Positions 1 to 7,718 of a stretch of DNA of 64,000 nt are shown here, in pieces. The position numbers and the translations under genes are program-made. The DNA is from Oleiharenicola lentus (lineage in GTDB: Bacteria; Verrucomicrobiota; Verrucomicrobiia; Opitutales; Opitutaceae). Below the pieces are notes generated by a model. The model searched no databases and had not been told where the DNA came from. It saw nothing but the letters and a program-made list of their open reading frames with translations. Position 1 is the stretch's first letter; each line of letters starts with the position of its first letter. Location: contig NZ_SDHX01000001.1 in NCBI RefSeq assembly GCF_004118375.1, positions 1,429,693-1,493,692 on the forward strand, in the 5' to 3' direction.

Positions 1-419
1 CTTTCGCCGGGCCGCGTCTGGTGCGCGCGCAGCAGATCGAGCAGCGGCTCGGGACCGGAGGGCGCCGGCGGAGCCGGGAGTGGGGTTCCGGCGGAGGTGA
101 CCGGTTGCCGGAAGATTTCCGTCCACCGGCCGTGCTGGTCACGCACCTCGATGCGGAGGTTGTTCGCACCGGGGACTGGTTTCAGGAGAAAGGAAAATCC
201 TGCCTGCGGCGGGCCGGCGCGTCCGCGGGTCGCGATTTCCTTGTCCGGACGCGGCAGGCCGGAGAGACCGAGAAATGGCATCGGCCCGAGCCACGCGCGC
301 ACGTCCACGGGAACGAGAGCAGGAGACGCCACCCAGCCGGCGACCCAGAACGGTTCCGACGGGCAAACCCACCCGGTCGGATGGATCTCGATCGCGGACT
401 GCCAGTCGGGCGGGGTCAT
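1..419 (-). CDS. Protein with glycosyltransferase-associated N-terminal module (partial, 3' end outside window)
   Basis: An open frame starts at an ATG at 417-419 and runs without a stop to the window edge (139 codons seen). It begins 6 bases after the stop of the upstream glycosyltransferase, so the two are probably one operon. The visible protein has a beta-rich pattern (AGWVASPALVPVDVRAWLG, then a Gly-Phe, then a segment ending RWTEIF). This matches the arrangement of the first ~110 residues of the 1352-residue glycosyltransferase next door, which has an AGW motif, a conserved basic strand, a GF and WREFF. By analogy it may be another multi-domain glycosyltransferase. The catalytic part lies outside the window, so the function is an inference. 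No clear ribosome binding site precedes the ATG. Confidence 0.7.
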   Translation of the reverse strand, partial: MTPPDWQSAIEIHPTGWVCPSEPFWVAGWVASPALVPVDVRAWLGPMPFLGLSGLPRPDKEIATRGRAGPPQAGFSFLLKPVPGANNLRIEVRDQHGRWTEIFRQPVTSAGTPLPAPPAPSGPEPLLDLLRAHQTRPGE

Positions 420-425
420 GGAGGA

Positions 426-3400
426 TCAGCCGAGCCACGCCTCGCGGATCACCTGCAGGTGCCGGGGCAGGGTGCGGCTGTGGTGGTAGTGGCGGGCGGC
501 GCGAGCGCGGGCCATCGAGAGCATCTTGGTGCTGCCGGCGAAGTGGTCGGCGAGCGCGCGTTTAAGCGCGGCCGCGAGCTTGTGCTGGTCGCCGGCGGGC
601 ACGAGGTAGGCCTCGTCGGTGTTGGTGAGCATCTCGGCGATGCCGTTCACATCGGTGCTGACGATACGGTTGCCGAAGACCATGGCCTCGAGGATCACGC
701 GCGGGAATGATTCCTCGAAGCTCGTGCAGACGAGCAGGTCGGCCAGGCGGTAGAAGTCGTAGATGTCGGGCGTCTCGGCGAAGATCTTGACCGTGTCCTG
801 CAGGCCCATGAGCGCGATGTCCTCGCGCAGCGTCTCCATGTAGAGTCCGTCGCGCGCACCAACGATGACCCACTGGATTTTCTTTCCGGGGAAGAGATCG
901 GGCAGTTCCTTGCGCAGGAGGTCGATGCCGCGGATGTAGATGTGCTGGCCCTTGCGCTCGCAGACGGAGCCGACGTTGACGACGATGGCGGCGTCGGGGT
1001 CGAGGCCGTGCTTGCGACGGAGTTCGGCCGGCGCGTGGGCGGCGGCGAAGGCGTCGATGCGGGCGAAATCCACCCAGCTGGGCAGCAGGCGGAAATTGTC
1101 GTTGAGGTTTAGTTCCTCGTGGATGTCGCGCGTGGACTGCGCGGTGAACACCACGCGGGTGGCGAGCCGCAGCGCCTCCTCGGCCACCGGGTGCATGAGC
1201 ACGGGCAGCGAGGCGTGGAAGAAGCGTTTCACCGCGCTGCTTTCGTGGAGGTAAAGCGCCGACGGCCGGCCGAGATGCGCCGCGAGATGCACGGCCCAGA
1301 AGCTGAGCAGCGTGTTGCCGATGATGACCTCGGCGGCGTCCCAGTTCCGGGTGGCGGCAAACTGTTTCAGCGCCGCGGCGAAGGCTTCCGGGTTTTGCGC
1401 GCCCGTGAGCGCGGACACATCCCAGCGCTCGACCTTGAGGCCGGCGCCCTCGAAGCGCGCGCGGAGCGGGCCGTCCTCGGCGGTGGCGACCGTTAGACTC
1501 ACCCCGGGCTGCGCGGCGAGGAAGCGCGCGAGCTCGAACAGGAAGATGGGCGCGCCCTCGAACTTGAGATTGGGCGTGATAAGCAGCGCGCGGAAGGGGC
1601 GCGGGGTCTCGGCGCAGCGCTGGTGGTAGGGATTGAGCGGGAGGTTGCGCGGCGGAAACGCGAGCGTCTCACTGATGTAGGGGTCGCGCCGTGTGCCGTG
1701 GCGGGCGATGTAGGCGACGTGCTCGCGCTCGGCATAAACCCGGCCGCGCGAGGCGCTGCCGACGTGGCGGAGCACGGCCTGCGGGCTGACGACCGTGCGG
1801 AAACCGGCGTCGCCCGCGCGAAGGCAGAAGTCCACGTCGTTGTAGGCGACTTGAAGGCTCGGTTCGTCGAAACCGTCGAGCCGGCGGTAGAGATCGGTGC
1901 GGGTGAGCAGGCACGCGCCGGTGACAGCGGCGACGTTGCGTGCGGCGTGCGGCAGAAACATGTAGCCGAGCTCCTCAGCGGGTTCACGTTCGAAAAGCAC
2001 GTGGGGCAGCCCGTCCGCGTGGCTGAGCGAGATGCCGGCGTGGTTCACCGTGCCGTCAGGGTAGAGGAGCTTGGCGCCGACGACGCCGACGCCGGGCACG
2101 TTGAGCCAGCCGGCCATGTCTTCCAGCCAGCCCGGCGCGAGCGCCTCGACGTCGTTGTTGAGATGAAGCACCAACGGCGTGTCCGCCCGGGCGGTGCCGA
2201 GATTGACTAGGCGCGAGTAGTTGAAACCGGAAGTGGCCGGGGGCAGCGCCTTGCCGGCGGCGGCGAGCGACGCGGTTTCGGCGGTCTTGGGCACGGTGAT
2301 GCCGGAATCGTTCTTCGAGCCAGCCAGAGCCGGCGCGTGCACGACCTCGACCCGGAGATCGGTGCGGGCGGGCAGGGAGGCGAGATAGGCGAGGGTGGCC
2401 GGATCGTCGGAGTTGTCGTCCACGATGACGACCTTCACCGATTCGCGCGGCGTGGTGCGGGCGAGTGAGTCGAGGCAGGTCTGGAGCAGGTCGGCGCGGT
2501 TCCTGGTCGGGATGACGATGGTGACCGGATTTTCGCGCAGGATGTCGGGGCTCCACTTCAGCTGGTGGAGGCAGAGAGCGTAATTTTTGGCGAACTCCGG
2601 CAGCATTGGCTCGGCGCGCAGGCCACGCCGCGCGATGGCTTCCGCGATGCCGTTGCGGGCGGCGGCGAAGAGGTAGCCCTTCTGGTCGCCGCGCGTGGCC
2701 GTGCTCTCGGCGTGGGCGCGCCAGTGGTAGCCGATGAAGGGAACGTGAATGACGTCCTTCGCGTCGATCAGCTCCCAGCAGCGGAGGAAGAGATCGATGT
2801 CCTGCGCGCCGTTGAACTCCGGGCGCAACCGGCCGGCTTTTTCGACGATGGCGCGGCGGATGACGGTGAGATGATGCGTGTAGTTGTGCGTGATCGCCAT
2901 CTCGGGGCTCCAACCGCCCTTGAACTGCGGGTCGAAGCGCCGGCCGGTGTCGTCGATCTTGTCCTCGTCGGTATAGAGGTAACCAGCGGTCGGGTGGCGC
3001 AGGATCGCCTCGGCCACGTGCAGCAGCGAGTCGTGCGGCAGCACATCGTCGTGATCGAGCAGGGCAACGAAGTCACCGGTGGCGACATCGAGTGCGGAGT
3101 TGGTCGCGCGGGAGATGTGGCCGTTCTCGGCGCGGAAAACGGGTTTGATCCGGGCGTCGGCGCGGGCGGCTTCCTCGAGGATGCGGCGCACGTGCGGCTG
3201 CGGGGAGGCGTCGTCCGCGATGCAGAGTTCCCAGCGCGGGTAGAGCTGCTGCCGCAGGCAGTCGAGGAGCTCGCGCAGGTATTTCTCCGGCGTGTTGTAG
3301 GCCGGCACGACCACGCTGATGAGCGGACCGCCGGCCTGCACGGCGGCCGCGGCGTCCTGTTGCAACACGGAGCGCAGGCGCGGGGTGAGGCGATTGTGCC

Positions 3401-4484
3401 AGCACCAACGGGTGTAGGGGTCCTGGTCTTTGCGGCGCACGATGGCCGCGGGGATTTTCTTGTCCTCGCCGTGGCTGAGGGTGGAGGCGAGCTGGGCCTT
3501 GAGCCGGGCGATCTCGGCCCGCGTGTCGGGCCAGCTGTCGAACCGGTAGCGGCCGAGCAGGCGGCCGCGCAGGAAGGCGGCGACGACTCGGTAGAAGAGG
3601 AACGGCTTGAAGACCGGCACCGGCCCGGAGTGTTCGTCGCGGCGGTCGAGGTGGAGCCGGCGGGCGAAGGCGACCGAGCGGTGTCCGTCGGCAGTTTCGG
3701 CGACGACGACGAGGTTGGCCGGGCTGGGGGAGTCCTTGCGGATGTCCACTAGGCCGTAGAAACCGGATTTGGAGGCTCCGGGCAGATCGGGCCGGTGGGC
3801 CGCGACATCGGGACGGTCCTTGGGGTAGACGAGCCGGCTCTCGCCGAGCACGCTGGTGGTGGCGCCGAGGCGGACGACGGTGCGGTCGCCCTGGCCGCAG
3901 ATCCAGCCGGTCAGACGGAATTTCTCGTAGAGAACGTTGACCCAGTGGCCGGGATTCTCGATGTGGCCGACAAAATGATCGCCGGCCGGCACATCGGTGT
4001 TGGCCATGAGGATTTCGGCCAGGACATGGTCGGTTTCGCGGCAGAGGTCGCTCCACGATGAGCGGTGAAAATGCCGGTAGAGATAATGGAGCGTTTGCGG
4101 CACGAGCGCCGCGCGGAGCACGCGTACGGGCTTGGTGGCGGAAGGCGGCAGGCCCCAGGTATCGAGTGGGGTGCGGAAAAATTCCCGCCATTGCGTGCCG
4201 TCGTGCCAGTCCAAGGCTAGGGTCGAGGCCCCGCGCCAGACCTGCACCCTTTGGAGGAAACCCGTTTTAAGCGCGGCTTCTGAACCGCCGAAAATCTGCT
4301 GCGTGTCCGACCGTTCCAGTCCGTAAAGCCCCAAGGAGGGTCGCTTGTCCACGCGGGCGCGGATGTCGAGGCAGCGGACAGCCTCGCCCGGGTAAAGCCA
4401 GCCGGCGATCTCAAAGCTTGCCGTGGTCGGCCGCCATGCCGCGGGGCTGTCGATATGAAACTGGGGCTGAACCGGATCGGGCAT
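426..4484 (-). CDS. Multi-domain glycosyltransferase (GT2-GT2-GT4)
   Basis: A 1352-residue cytoplasmic-type protein with no signal peptide. Residues ~1-110 and ~165-290 look like two copies of a small beta module (EIAGWLYPG and RLTGWICGQ). A first GT2 domain starts at ~387 (ISVVVPAYNTPEKY) with a DHDD metal motif near 477-480. A second GT2 domain starts at ~654 (VTIVIPTRNRADL), with HLNNDVEA near 774 as its DxD-like site and a later YNDVDFCLRAGD. A GT4-like domain (~965-1350) has the EX7E-type segment EESFPRVILEAM. Such proteins build O-antigen, capsule or exopolysaccharide by adding several sugars in sequence. The donor and acceptor sugars cannot be read from sequence. It ends 6 bases before the next minus-strand gene, which shares its N-terminal module. 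Confidence 0.88.
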   Translation of the reverse strand: MPDPVQPQFHIDSPAAWRPTTASFEIAGWLYPGEAVRCLDIRARVDKRPSLGLYGLERSDTQQIFGGSEAALKTGFLQRVQVWRGASTLALDWHDGTQWREFFRTPLDTWGLPPSATKPVRVLRAALVPQTLHYLYRHFHRSSWSDLCRETDHVLAEILMANTDVPAGDHFVGHIENPGHWVNVLYEKFRLTGWICGQGDRTVVRLGATTSVLGESRLVYPKDRPDVAAHRPDLPGASKSGFYGLVDIRKDSPSPANLVVVAETADGHRSVAFARRLHLDRRDEHSGPVPVFKPFLFYRVVAAFLRGRLLGRYRFDSWPDTRAEIARLKAQLASTLSHGEDKKIPAAIVRRKDQDPYTRWCWHNRLTPRLRSVLQQDAAAAVQAGGPLISVVVPAYNTPEKYLRELLDCLRQQLYPRWELCIADDASPQPHVRRILEEAARADARIKPVFRAENGHISRATNSALDVATGDFVALLDHDDVLPHDSLLHVAEAILRHPTAGYLYTDEDKIDDTGRRFDPQFKGGWSPEMAITHNYTHHLTVIRRAIVEKAGRLRPEFNGAQDIDLFLRCWELIDAKDVIHVPFIGYHWRAHAESTATRGDQKGYLFAAARNGIAEAIARRGLRAEPMLPEFAKNYALCLHQLKWSPDILRENPVTIVIPTRNRADLLQTCLDSLARTTPRESVKVVIVDDNSDDPATLAYLASLPARTDLRVEVVHAPALAGSKNDSGITVPKTAETASLAAAGKALPPATSGFNYSRLVNLGTARADTPLVLHLNNDVEALAPGWLEDMAGWLNVPGVGVVGAKLLYPDGTVNHAGISLSHADGLPHVLFEREPAEELGYMFLPHAARNVAAVTGACLLTRTDLYRRLDGFDEPSLQVAYNDVDFCLRAGDAGFRTVVSPQAVLRHVGSASRGRVYAEREHVAYIARHGTRRDPYISETLAFPPRNLPLNPYHQRCAETPRPFRALLITPNLKFEGAPIFLFELARFLAAQPGVSLTVATAEDGPLRARFEGAGLKVERWDVSALTGAQNPEAFAAALKQFAATRNWDAAEVIIGNTLLSFWAVHLAAHLGRPSALYLHESSAVKRFFHASLPVLMHPVAEEALRLATRVVFTAQSTRDIHEELNLNDNFRLLPSWVDFARIDAFAAAHAPAELRRKHGLDPDAAIVVNVGSVCERKGQHIYIRGIDLLRKELPDLFPGKKIQWVIVGARDGLYMETLREDIALMGLQDTVKIFAETPDIYDFYRLADLLVCTSFEESFPRVILEAMVFGNRIVSTDVNGIAEMLTNTDEAYLVPAGDQHKLAAALKRALADHFAGSTKMLSMARARAARHYHHSRTLPRHLQVIREAWLG

Positions 4485-4586
4485 GGGCTGGTTGAGCCCG
4501 AATTAAGCGGGGGCGCCGACTGGAGAGTAAAGCTTCTAGTGGCCCTAGCTTTTGCCGGATTACCTGCTCATCTCACTGACCAAGAA

Positions 4587-4661
<75 letters not shown>

Positions 4662-4707
4662 ACGTGGCTCCCCAAAGGGAACGGCCAAAAAGAGGTCCGC
4701 TGTAGGC

Positions 4708-4734
4708 CTTGTCAATCCTCGTATCGTGTAAAAT
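4708..4734 (+). promoter_or_regulatory. Weak candidate promoter for the rplY cluster
   Basis: CTTGTC at 4708-4713 and TAAAAT at 4729-4734 resemble -35 and -10 boxes, about 120 bases before rplY. The spacer is 15 bases, which is short. This is only a candidate. The rest of the 4662-4853 gap shows nothing distinctive. Confidence 0.25.
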
Positions 4735-4853
4735 CCCGGAAAGTTCAGCCACTTTCAAAGTTTTGATTGCTTCGCCCCCGGTCGGTCCTACAACTTCGCC
4801 CTCTTTTCCATTACGCCTGCCTCCAATTCCGGAGTCACAGGGGGAACGAAACC

Positions 4854-5630
4854 ATGAAGAAATTCCAACTCACCGTCAGCACGCGCGAAGGCACCGGCCG
4901 CAGCGCTTCCCGCCGCCTCCGCAAGGCCCAGCAGATTCCCGCCATCCTCTACGGCAAGCACACGAAGCCCGAGACTCTGGCCGTCAACGCGCCCGAGTTC
5001 GTCAAGCTCCTCAAGGAGATCGCCGGTCGCGCCGCCCTCATCGAGCTCAAGCGCGATGCCGGCGCCAGCGCCCTCTCCTTTCTCCAGGAAATCCAGCGCG
5101 ACCCGATCACCGACCGCTACCTCCATGTTGACCTTCAGGAAGTGAAGGAAAACGAGAAGATGGTCATCAGCGTCTCCGTCCGCGTCGTCGGCGAGGCCTA
5201 TGGCGTCAAGACCGAAGGTGGCGTGCTCGACACCGCCACGAAGCGCCTGCGCATCCGCACTCTCCCGAAGGACCTGCCCGATTTCATCGAGGTGAACGTC
5301 ACCGAGCTGAAGATGGGTGAGGCCATCCATGTCAGCGACATCAAGGTCGGTGCCGGCGTCGAGCTCCTCGACAATCCTGGCCAGGCCGTCGTTCTCTGCG
5401 TGGCCCCGCCGGAAGAGGAAGTCGCCGCCGTCGCGACCCCGACCGCGGGCGAAGGCGCTCCCGCCGCCGCCGGTGCCGAGGGTGCTGCCGCCCCCGCCGC
5501 CGCGGGTGCCGCGGCTCCCGCCGCCGGCGCCAAGCCGGGCGACGCCAAGGCCGCCGCCCCCGCCGCGGGTGCCAAGGCCGCTGCTCCGGCCGCCGGTGCC
5601 AAGCCGGCCGCCGCTCCCGCCAAGAAGTAA
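4854..5630 (+). CDS. rplY: Large ribosomal subunit protein bL25 (long CTC form)
   Basis: A 258-residue bL25 protein that binds 5S rRNA in the 50S central protuberance. Residues ~1-95 form the 5S-binding domain (MKKFQLTVSTREGTGRS and KAQQIPAILYG are typical). Residues ~96-185 form the TL5/CTC C-terminal beta domain. The last ~65 residues are an Ala/Pro/Gly/Lys low-complexity tail ending in AAAPAKK, far longer than in most homologues. The frame is open upstream to 4767, but ATG 4854 was chosen because the family N-terminus starts exactly there and it follows a G-rich stretch (agggggaacgaaacc). It is followed by a hairpin and then pth, the usual rplY-pth pairing. Confidence 0.95.
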   Translation: MKKFQLTVSTREGTGRSASRRLRKAQQIPAILYGKHTKPETLAVNAPEFVKLLKEIAGRAALIELKRDAGASALSFLQEIQRDPITDRYLHVDLQEVKENEKMVISVSVRVVGEAYGVKTEGGVLDTATKRLRIRTLPKDLPDFIEVNVTELKMGEAIHVSDIKVGAGVELLDNPGQAVVLCVAPPEEEVAAVATPTAGEGAPAAAGAEGAAAPAAAGAAAPAAGAKPGDAKAAAPAAGAKAAAPAAGAKPAAAPAKK

Positions 5631-5639
5631 TCTTTTCCC

Positions 5640-5670
5640 GGTCCGCCCGCTCCGGTGGGCGGACCGTTTT
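5640..5670 (+). terminator. Hairpin, probable terminator or attenuator after rplY
   Basis: A perfect 9-bp stem (GGTCCGCCC 5640-5648 with GGGCGGACC 5657-5665) has an 8-base loop and is followed by GTTTTG. The T tract is short, so it may only partly stop transcription into pth and lower rplY-cluster read-through. Confidence 0.6.
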
Positions 5671-5689
5671 GCTCGCTGTTCTTTGAGTC

Positions 5690-6289
5690 ATGTCCGTCAC
5701 GCTGATCGCTGGACTGGGCAACCCCGGGCGCGAATACGCCGCCACCCGCCACAACTTCGGCTTCGCCGTGGTCGAGGCGCTGGCGGCCGCTGAAGGTCTC
5801 AAGTGGAAACATGAATCCCGCTTCGAGGCCGAAACCGCCCGCTGGGATGTTCGCCCCGGTGTCACGCGACTGCTCGTCAAGCCCCAGACCTTCATGAACG
5901 AAAGCGGGCGCGCCCTCCGCGCCTTGCTCGACTTTCACAAGGTTTCGCCCGACACCCTCATCGCCGCCTACGACGATCTCAACATCGCCCTCGGCCTCGT
6001 GAAGGTGTCGGTTACCGGCAGCGCCGGCGGCCACAACGGTGTGGCGAGCCTGCTCGAGCACGTCGGCGACGGCTTCGTTCGCTACCGGCTCGGCATCGGC
6101 GCCCCGCGCCCCGCCGGGATGGACCTCAAAGACTTCGTGTTGGGCAAATTCACTCCTCCAGAAAACTCCCTCATCGACCAAAAAATCAATTCCCTCGTGG
6201 ACGGCCTCCGCCTCCTTCTCGACCAAGGACCGGCCCGCGCCATGAACTTACTTAACCGCCGAGAAACCAATGAGCCAGAACAAGCGTAA
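5690..6289 (+). CDS. pth: Peptidyl-tRNA hydrolase
   Basis: A 199-residue enzyme that cleaves the ester bond of peptidyl-tRNAs dropped by stalled ribosomes, recycling tRNA in the cytoplasm. The signature GLGNPGREYAATRHN is at residues 8-22. Catalytic His21 and the substrate-binding residues Asn11, Asn70 (FMNESG), Asp95 (YDDLN) and Asn116 (GGHNG) are all in place. Length is normal for the family. Its 3' end overlaps the start of rpsF by 20 bases, which suggests translational coupling. Confidence 0.97.
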   Translation: MSVTLIAGLGNPGREYAATRHNFGFAVVEALAAAEGLKWKHESRFEAETARWDVRPGVTRLLVKPQTFMNESGRALRALLDFHKVSPDTLIAAYDDLNIALGLVKVSVTGSAGGHNGVASLLEHVGDGFVRYRLGIGAPRPAGMDLKDFVLGKFTPPENSLIDQKINSLVDGLRLLLDQGPARAMNLLNRRETNEPEQA

Positions 6290-6566
6290 CTACAAAGCCA
6301 CCTTCATCCTCGACAACCGCGGCCGCGAAGACTCCGTGGACCAGATCATCGAGGGCGTGAAGAAGGAGATCGCCGCCGTGCAGGGCGACGTCACCGCCGT
6401 CGAAAACCTCGGCCGCCGCGATTTCGCGCGCAAGACCGACCCCAAGTTCCCCGCCGGCGTCTATGTGCAGGTGGCCTTCTCGGCCCCCGCCGCCGCCCCC
6501 GCCCAGCTGCAGGAGCGTCTCCGTCTCAACGACACCGTTTACCGCGCCAAGGTGCAGAACGCCTGA
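6270..6566 (+). CDS. rpsF: Small ribosomal subunit protein bS6
   Basis: A 98-residue bS6 that pairs with bS18 on the platform of the 30S subunit. The N-terminal strand NYKATFILDNRG, the central helix (DQIIEGVKKEI) and the DFARKTDPKFPAGVYVQVAF block match the ferredoxin-like bS6 fold. The gene starts inside pth and lies 28 bases before ssb, the conserved rpsF-ssb order. rpsR (bS18), often found between ssb and rplI, is absent here. Confidence 0.95.
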   Translation: MSQNKRNYKATFILDNRGREDSVDQIIEGVKKEIAAVQGDVTAVENLGRRDFARKTDPKFPAGVYVQVAFSAPAAAPAQLQERLRLNDTVYRAKVQNA

Positions 6567-6594
6567 GCGCGTTTCCGCCCGTCGCCTCCGCCCC

Positions 6595-7053
6595 ATGGCC
6601 AATCTCAACAAAGTGATGCTCATCGGCAACCTCACGCGCGACCCGGAGCTCCGGGTCACGCCGAAGGGCACCGCCATCTGCACGTTCAGCCTCGCGGTCA
6701 ACCGCAAGTTCAAGGACGAGAGCGGCGGCGAGCGTGAGGAGGTCACCTACATCGACATCGAGGCCTGGGGCAAATCCGGCGAGAACATCTCCAAGTATTG
6801 TACCAAGGGCCGCCCGCTCTTCGTCGAAGGCCGCCTGCGCCTCGACCAGTGGGAGGACAAAAACACCAAGGAAAAGCGCAGCCGCATGAAGGTCGTCCTC
6901 GAGAACTTCCAGTTCCTCGGCAGCGGTCGTGCCGAAGGTGGTGCTGGCGGCGAGGGTGGGGAAGCCCGCTCCTATGCCCCCCGCAGCGCCGCTCCGCGTC
7001 CCGCGACCGCCCCGGCGCCGCAGGAAAATCTCGACGAAGACGTGCCCTTCTGA
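6595..7053 (+). CDS. ssb: Single-stranded DNA-binding protein
   Basis: A 152-residue SSB that coats single-stranded DNA in replication, repair and recombination. The OB fold (residues ~1-112) starts MANLNKVMLIGNLTRDPEL and contains CTFSLAVNRKFKD and the YIDIEAWGK strand. A Gly/Ala/Pro-rich linker leads to the acidic tip DEDVPF, which recruits partner proteins. The frame is open further upstream, but ATG 6595 gives the family N-terminus exactly. It sits between rpsF and rplI, as in many bacteria. Confidence 0.97.
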   Translation: MANLNKVMLIGNLTRDPELRVTPKGTAICTFSLAVNRKFKDESGGEREEVTYIDIEAWGKSGENISKYCTKGRPLFVEGRLRLDQWEDKNTKEKRSRMKVVLENFQFLGSGRAEGGAGGEGGEARSYAPRSAAPRPATAPAPQENLDEDVPF

Positions 7054-7095
7054 GCACGCGCAGAGTCCCAACCGAAAATTTAAACCAATCCCATC

Positions 7096-7572
7096 ATGGC
7101 TAACAGCGAAGTCCTCCTCATTCAACCCGTTGACGGTCTCGGCGCCGAAGGCGACCAGGTCAAAGTCCGCGCCGGCTATGCGCGCAATTTCCTCCTGCCC
7201 CAGGGCAAGGCTGTGCCGCTCACCGTGGCCAACCGCAAGCAGGTCGAGGCCCTCAAGAAGGCCCGCGGTCTCCGCGAAGCCAAGGAGCTCGACGGCGCCC
7301 AGGCGCTCGCCAAGCAGATCGAGAAGGCTGGCATCGCCATTGCCGTGAAGACCGGCGAGGGCGGCAAGCTCTTCGGAGCCGTCACCGGCAACGACATCCA
7401 CGACAAGCTGGCCGCCGCCGGCATCACCGTGGAGAAGAAGCGCATCCACCTCGGCCAGCCGATCAAGACGCTCGGCAAGCACACCGTCAGCATCCGCCTG
7501 CACCCCGAGGTCACCGTCGAGCTCAACTTCGACGTGGTCTCCGAAAACCCGATCGAGCCCGCCGCTTCCTGA
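7096..7572 (+). CDS. rplI: Large ribosomal subunit protein bL9
   Basis: A 158-residue bL9, which binds 23S rRNA at the base of the L1 stalk and extends a long helix to the next ribosome. The N-terminal domain shows VLLIQPVDGLGAEGDQ and the rRNA-binding block VRAGYARNFLLPQGKA. A connecting helix and the C-terminal domain (GGKLFGAVTGNDIHDKL) follow. It is the last gene before a strong terminator, so it closes the rplY-rplI cluster. Confidence 0.97.
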   Translation: MANSEVLLIQPVDGLGAEGDQVKVRAGYARNFLLPQGKAVPLTVANRKQVEALKKARGLREAKELDGAQALAKQIEKAGIAIAVKTGEGGKLFGAVTGNDIHDKLAAAGITVEKKRIHLGQPIKTLGKHTVSIRLHPEVTVELNFDVVSENPIEPAAS

Positions 7573-7592
7573 GCGCGGCCGAGTCACTCCCG

Positions 7593-7621
7593 AGCTGCGG
7601 CTAACCCCGCAGCTTTTTTTT
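7593..7621 (+). terminator. Rho-independent terminator after rplI
   Basis: An 8-bp perfect stem (AGCTGCGG 7593-7600 with CCGCAGCT 7607-7614) has a 6-base loop and is followed by a run of eight T. It ends the ribosomal-protein/ssb transcript before dnaB. Confidence 0.92.
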
Positions 7622-7718
7622 GCCCGGACACCCCGCCGCCGCCTGAGCCCACGATGAAGAAAATGTTCATAATCGGGGGTTGCGGCACGGAGTCGCGCCC
7701 CACTCACTGAACCGTCTC

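Noticed and set aside
2565-3752. A 395-codon plus-strand frame opposite the glycosyltransferase
   Set aside because: No domain or start signal; the minus strand has three glycosyltransferase domains with intact motifs.
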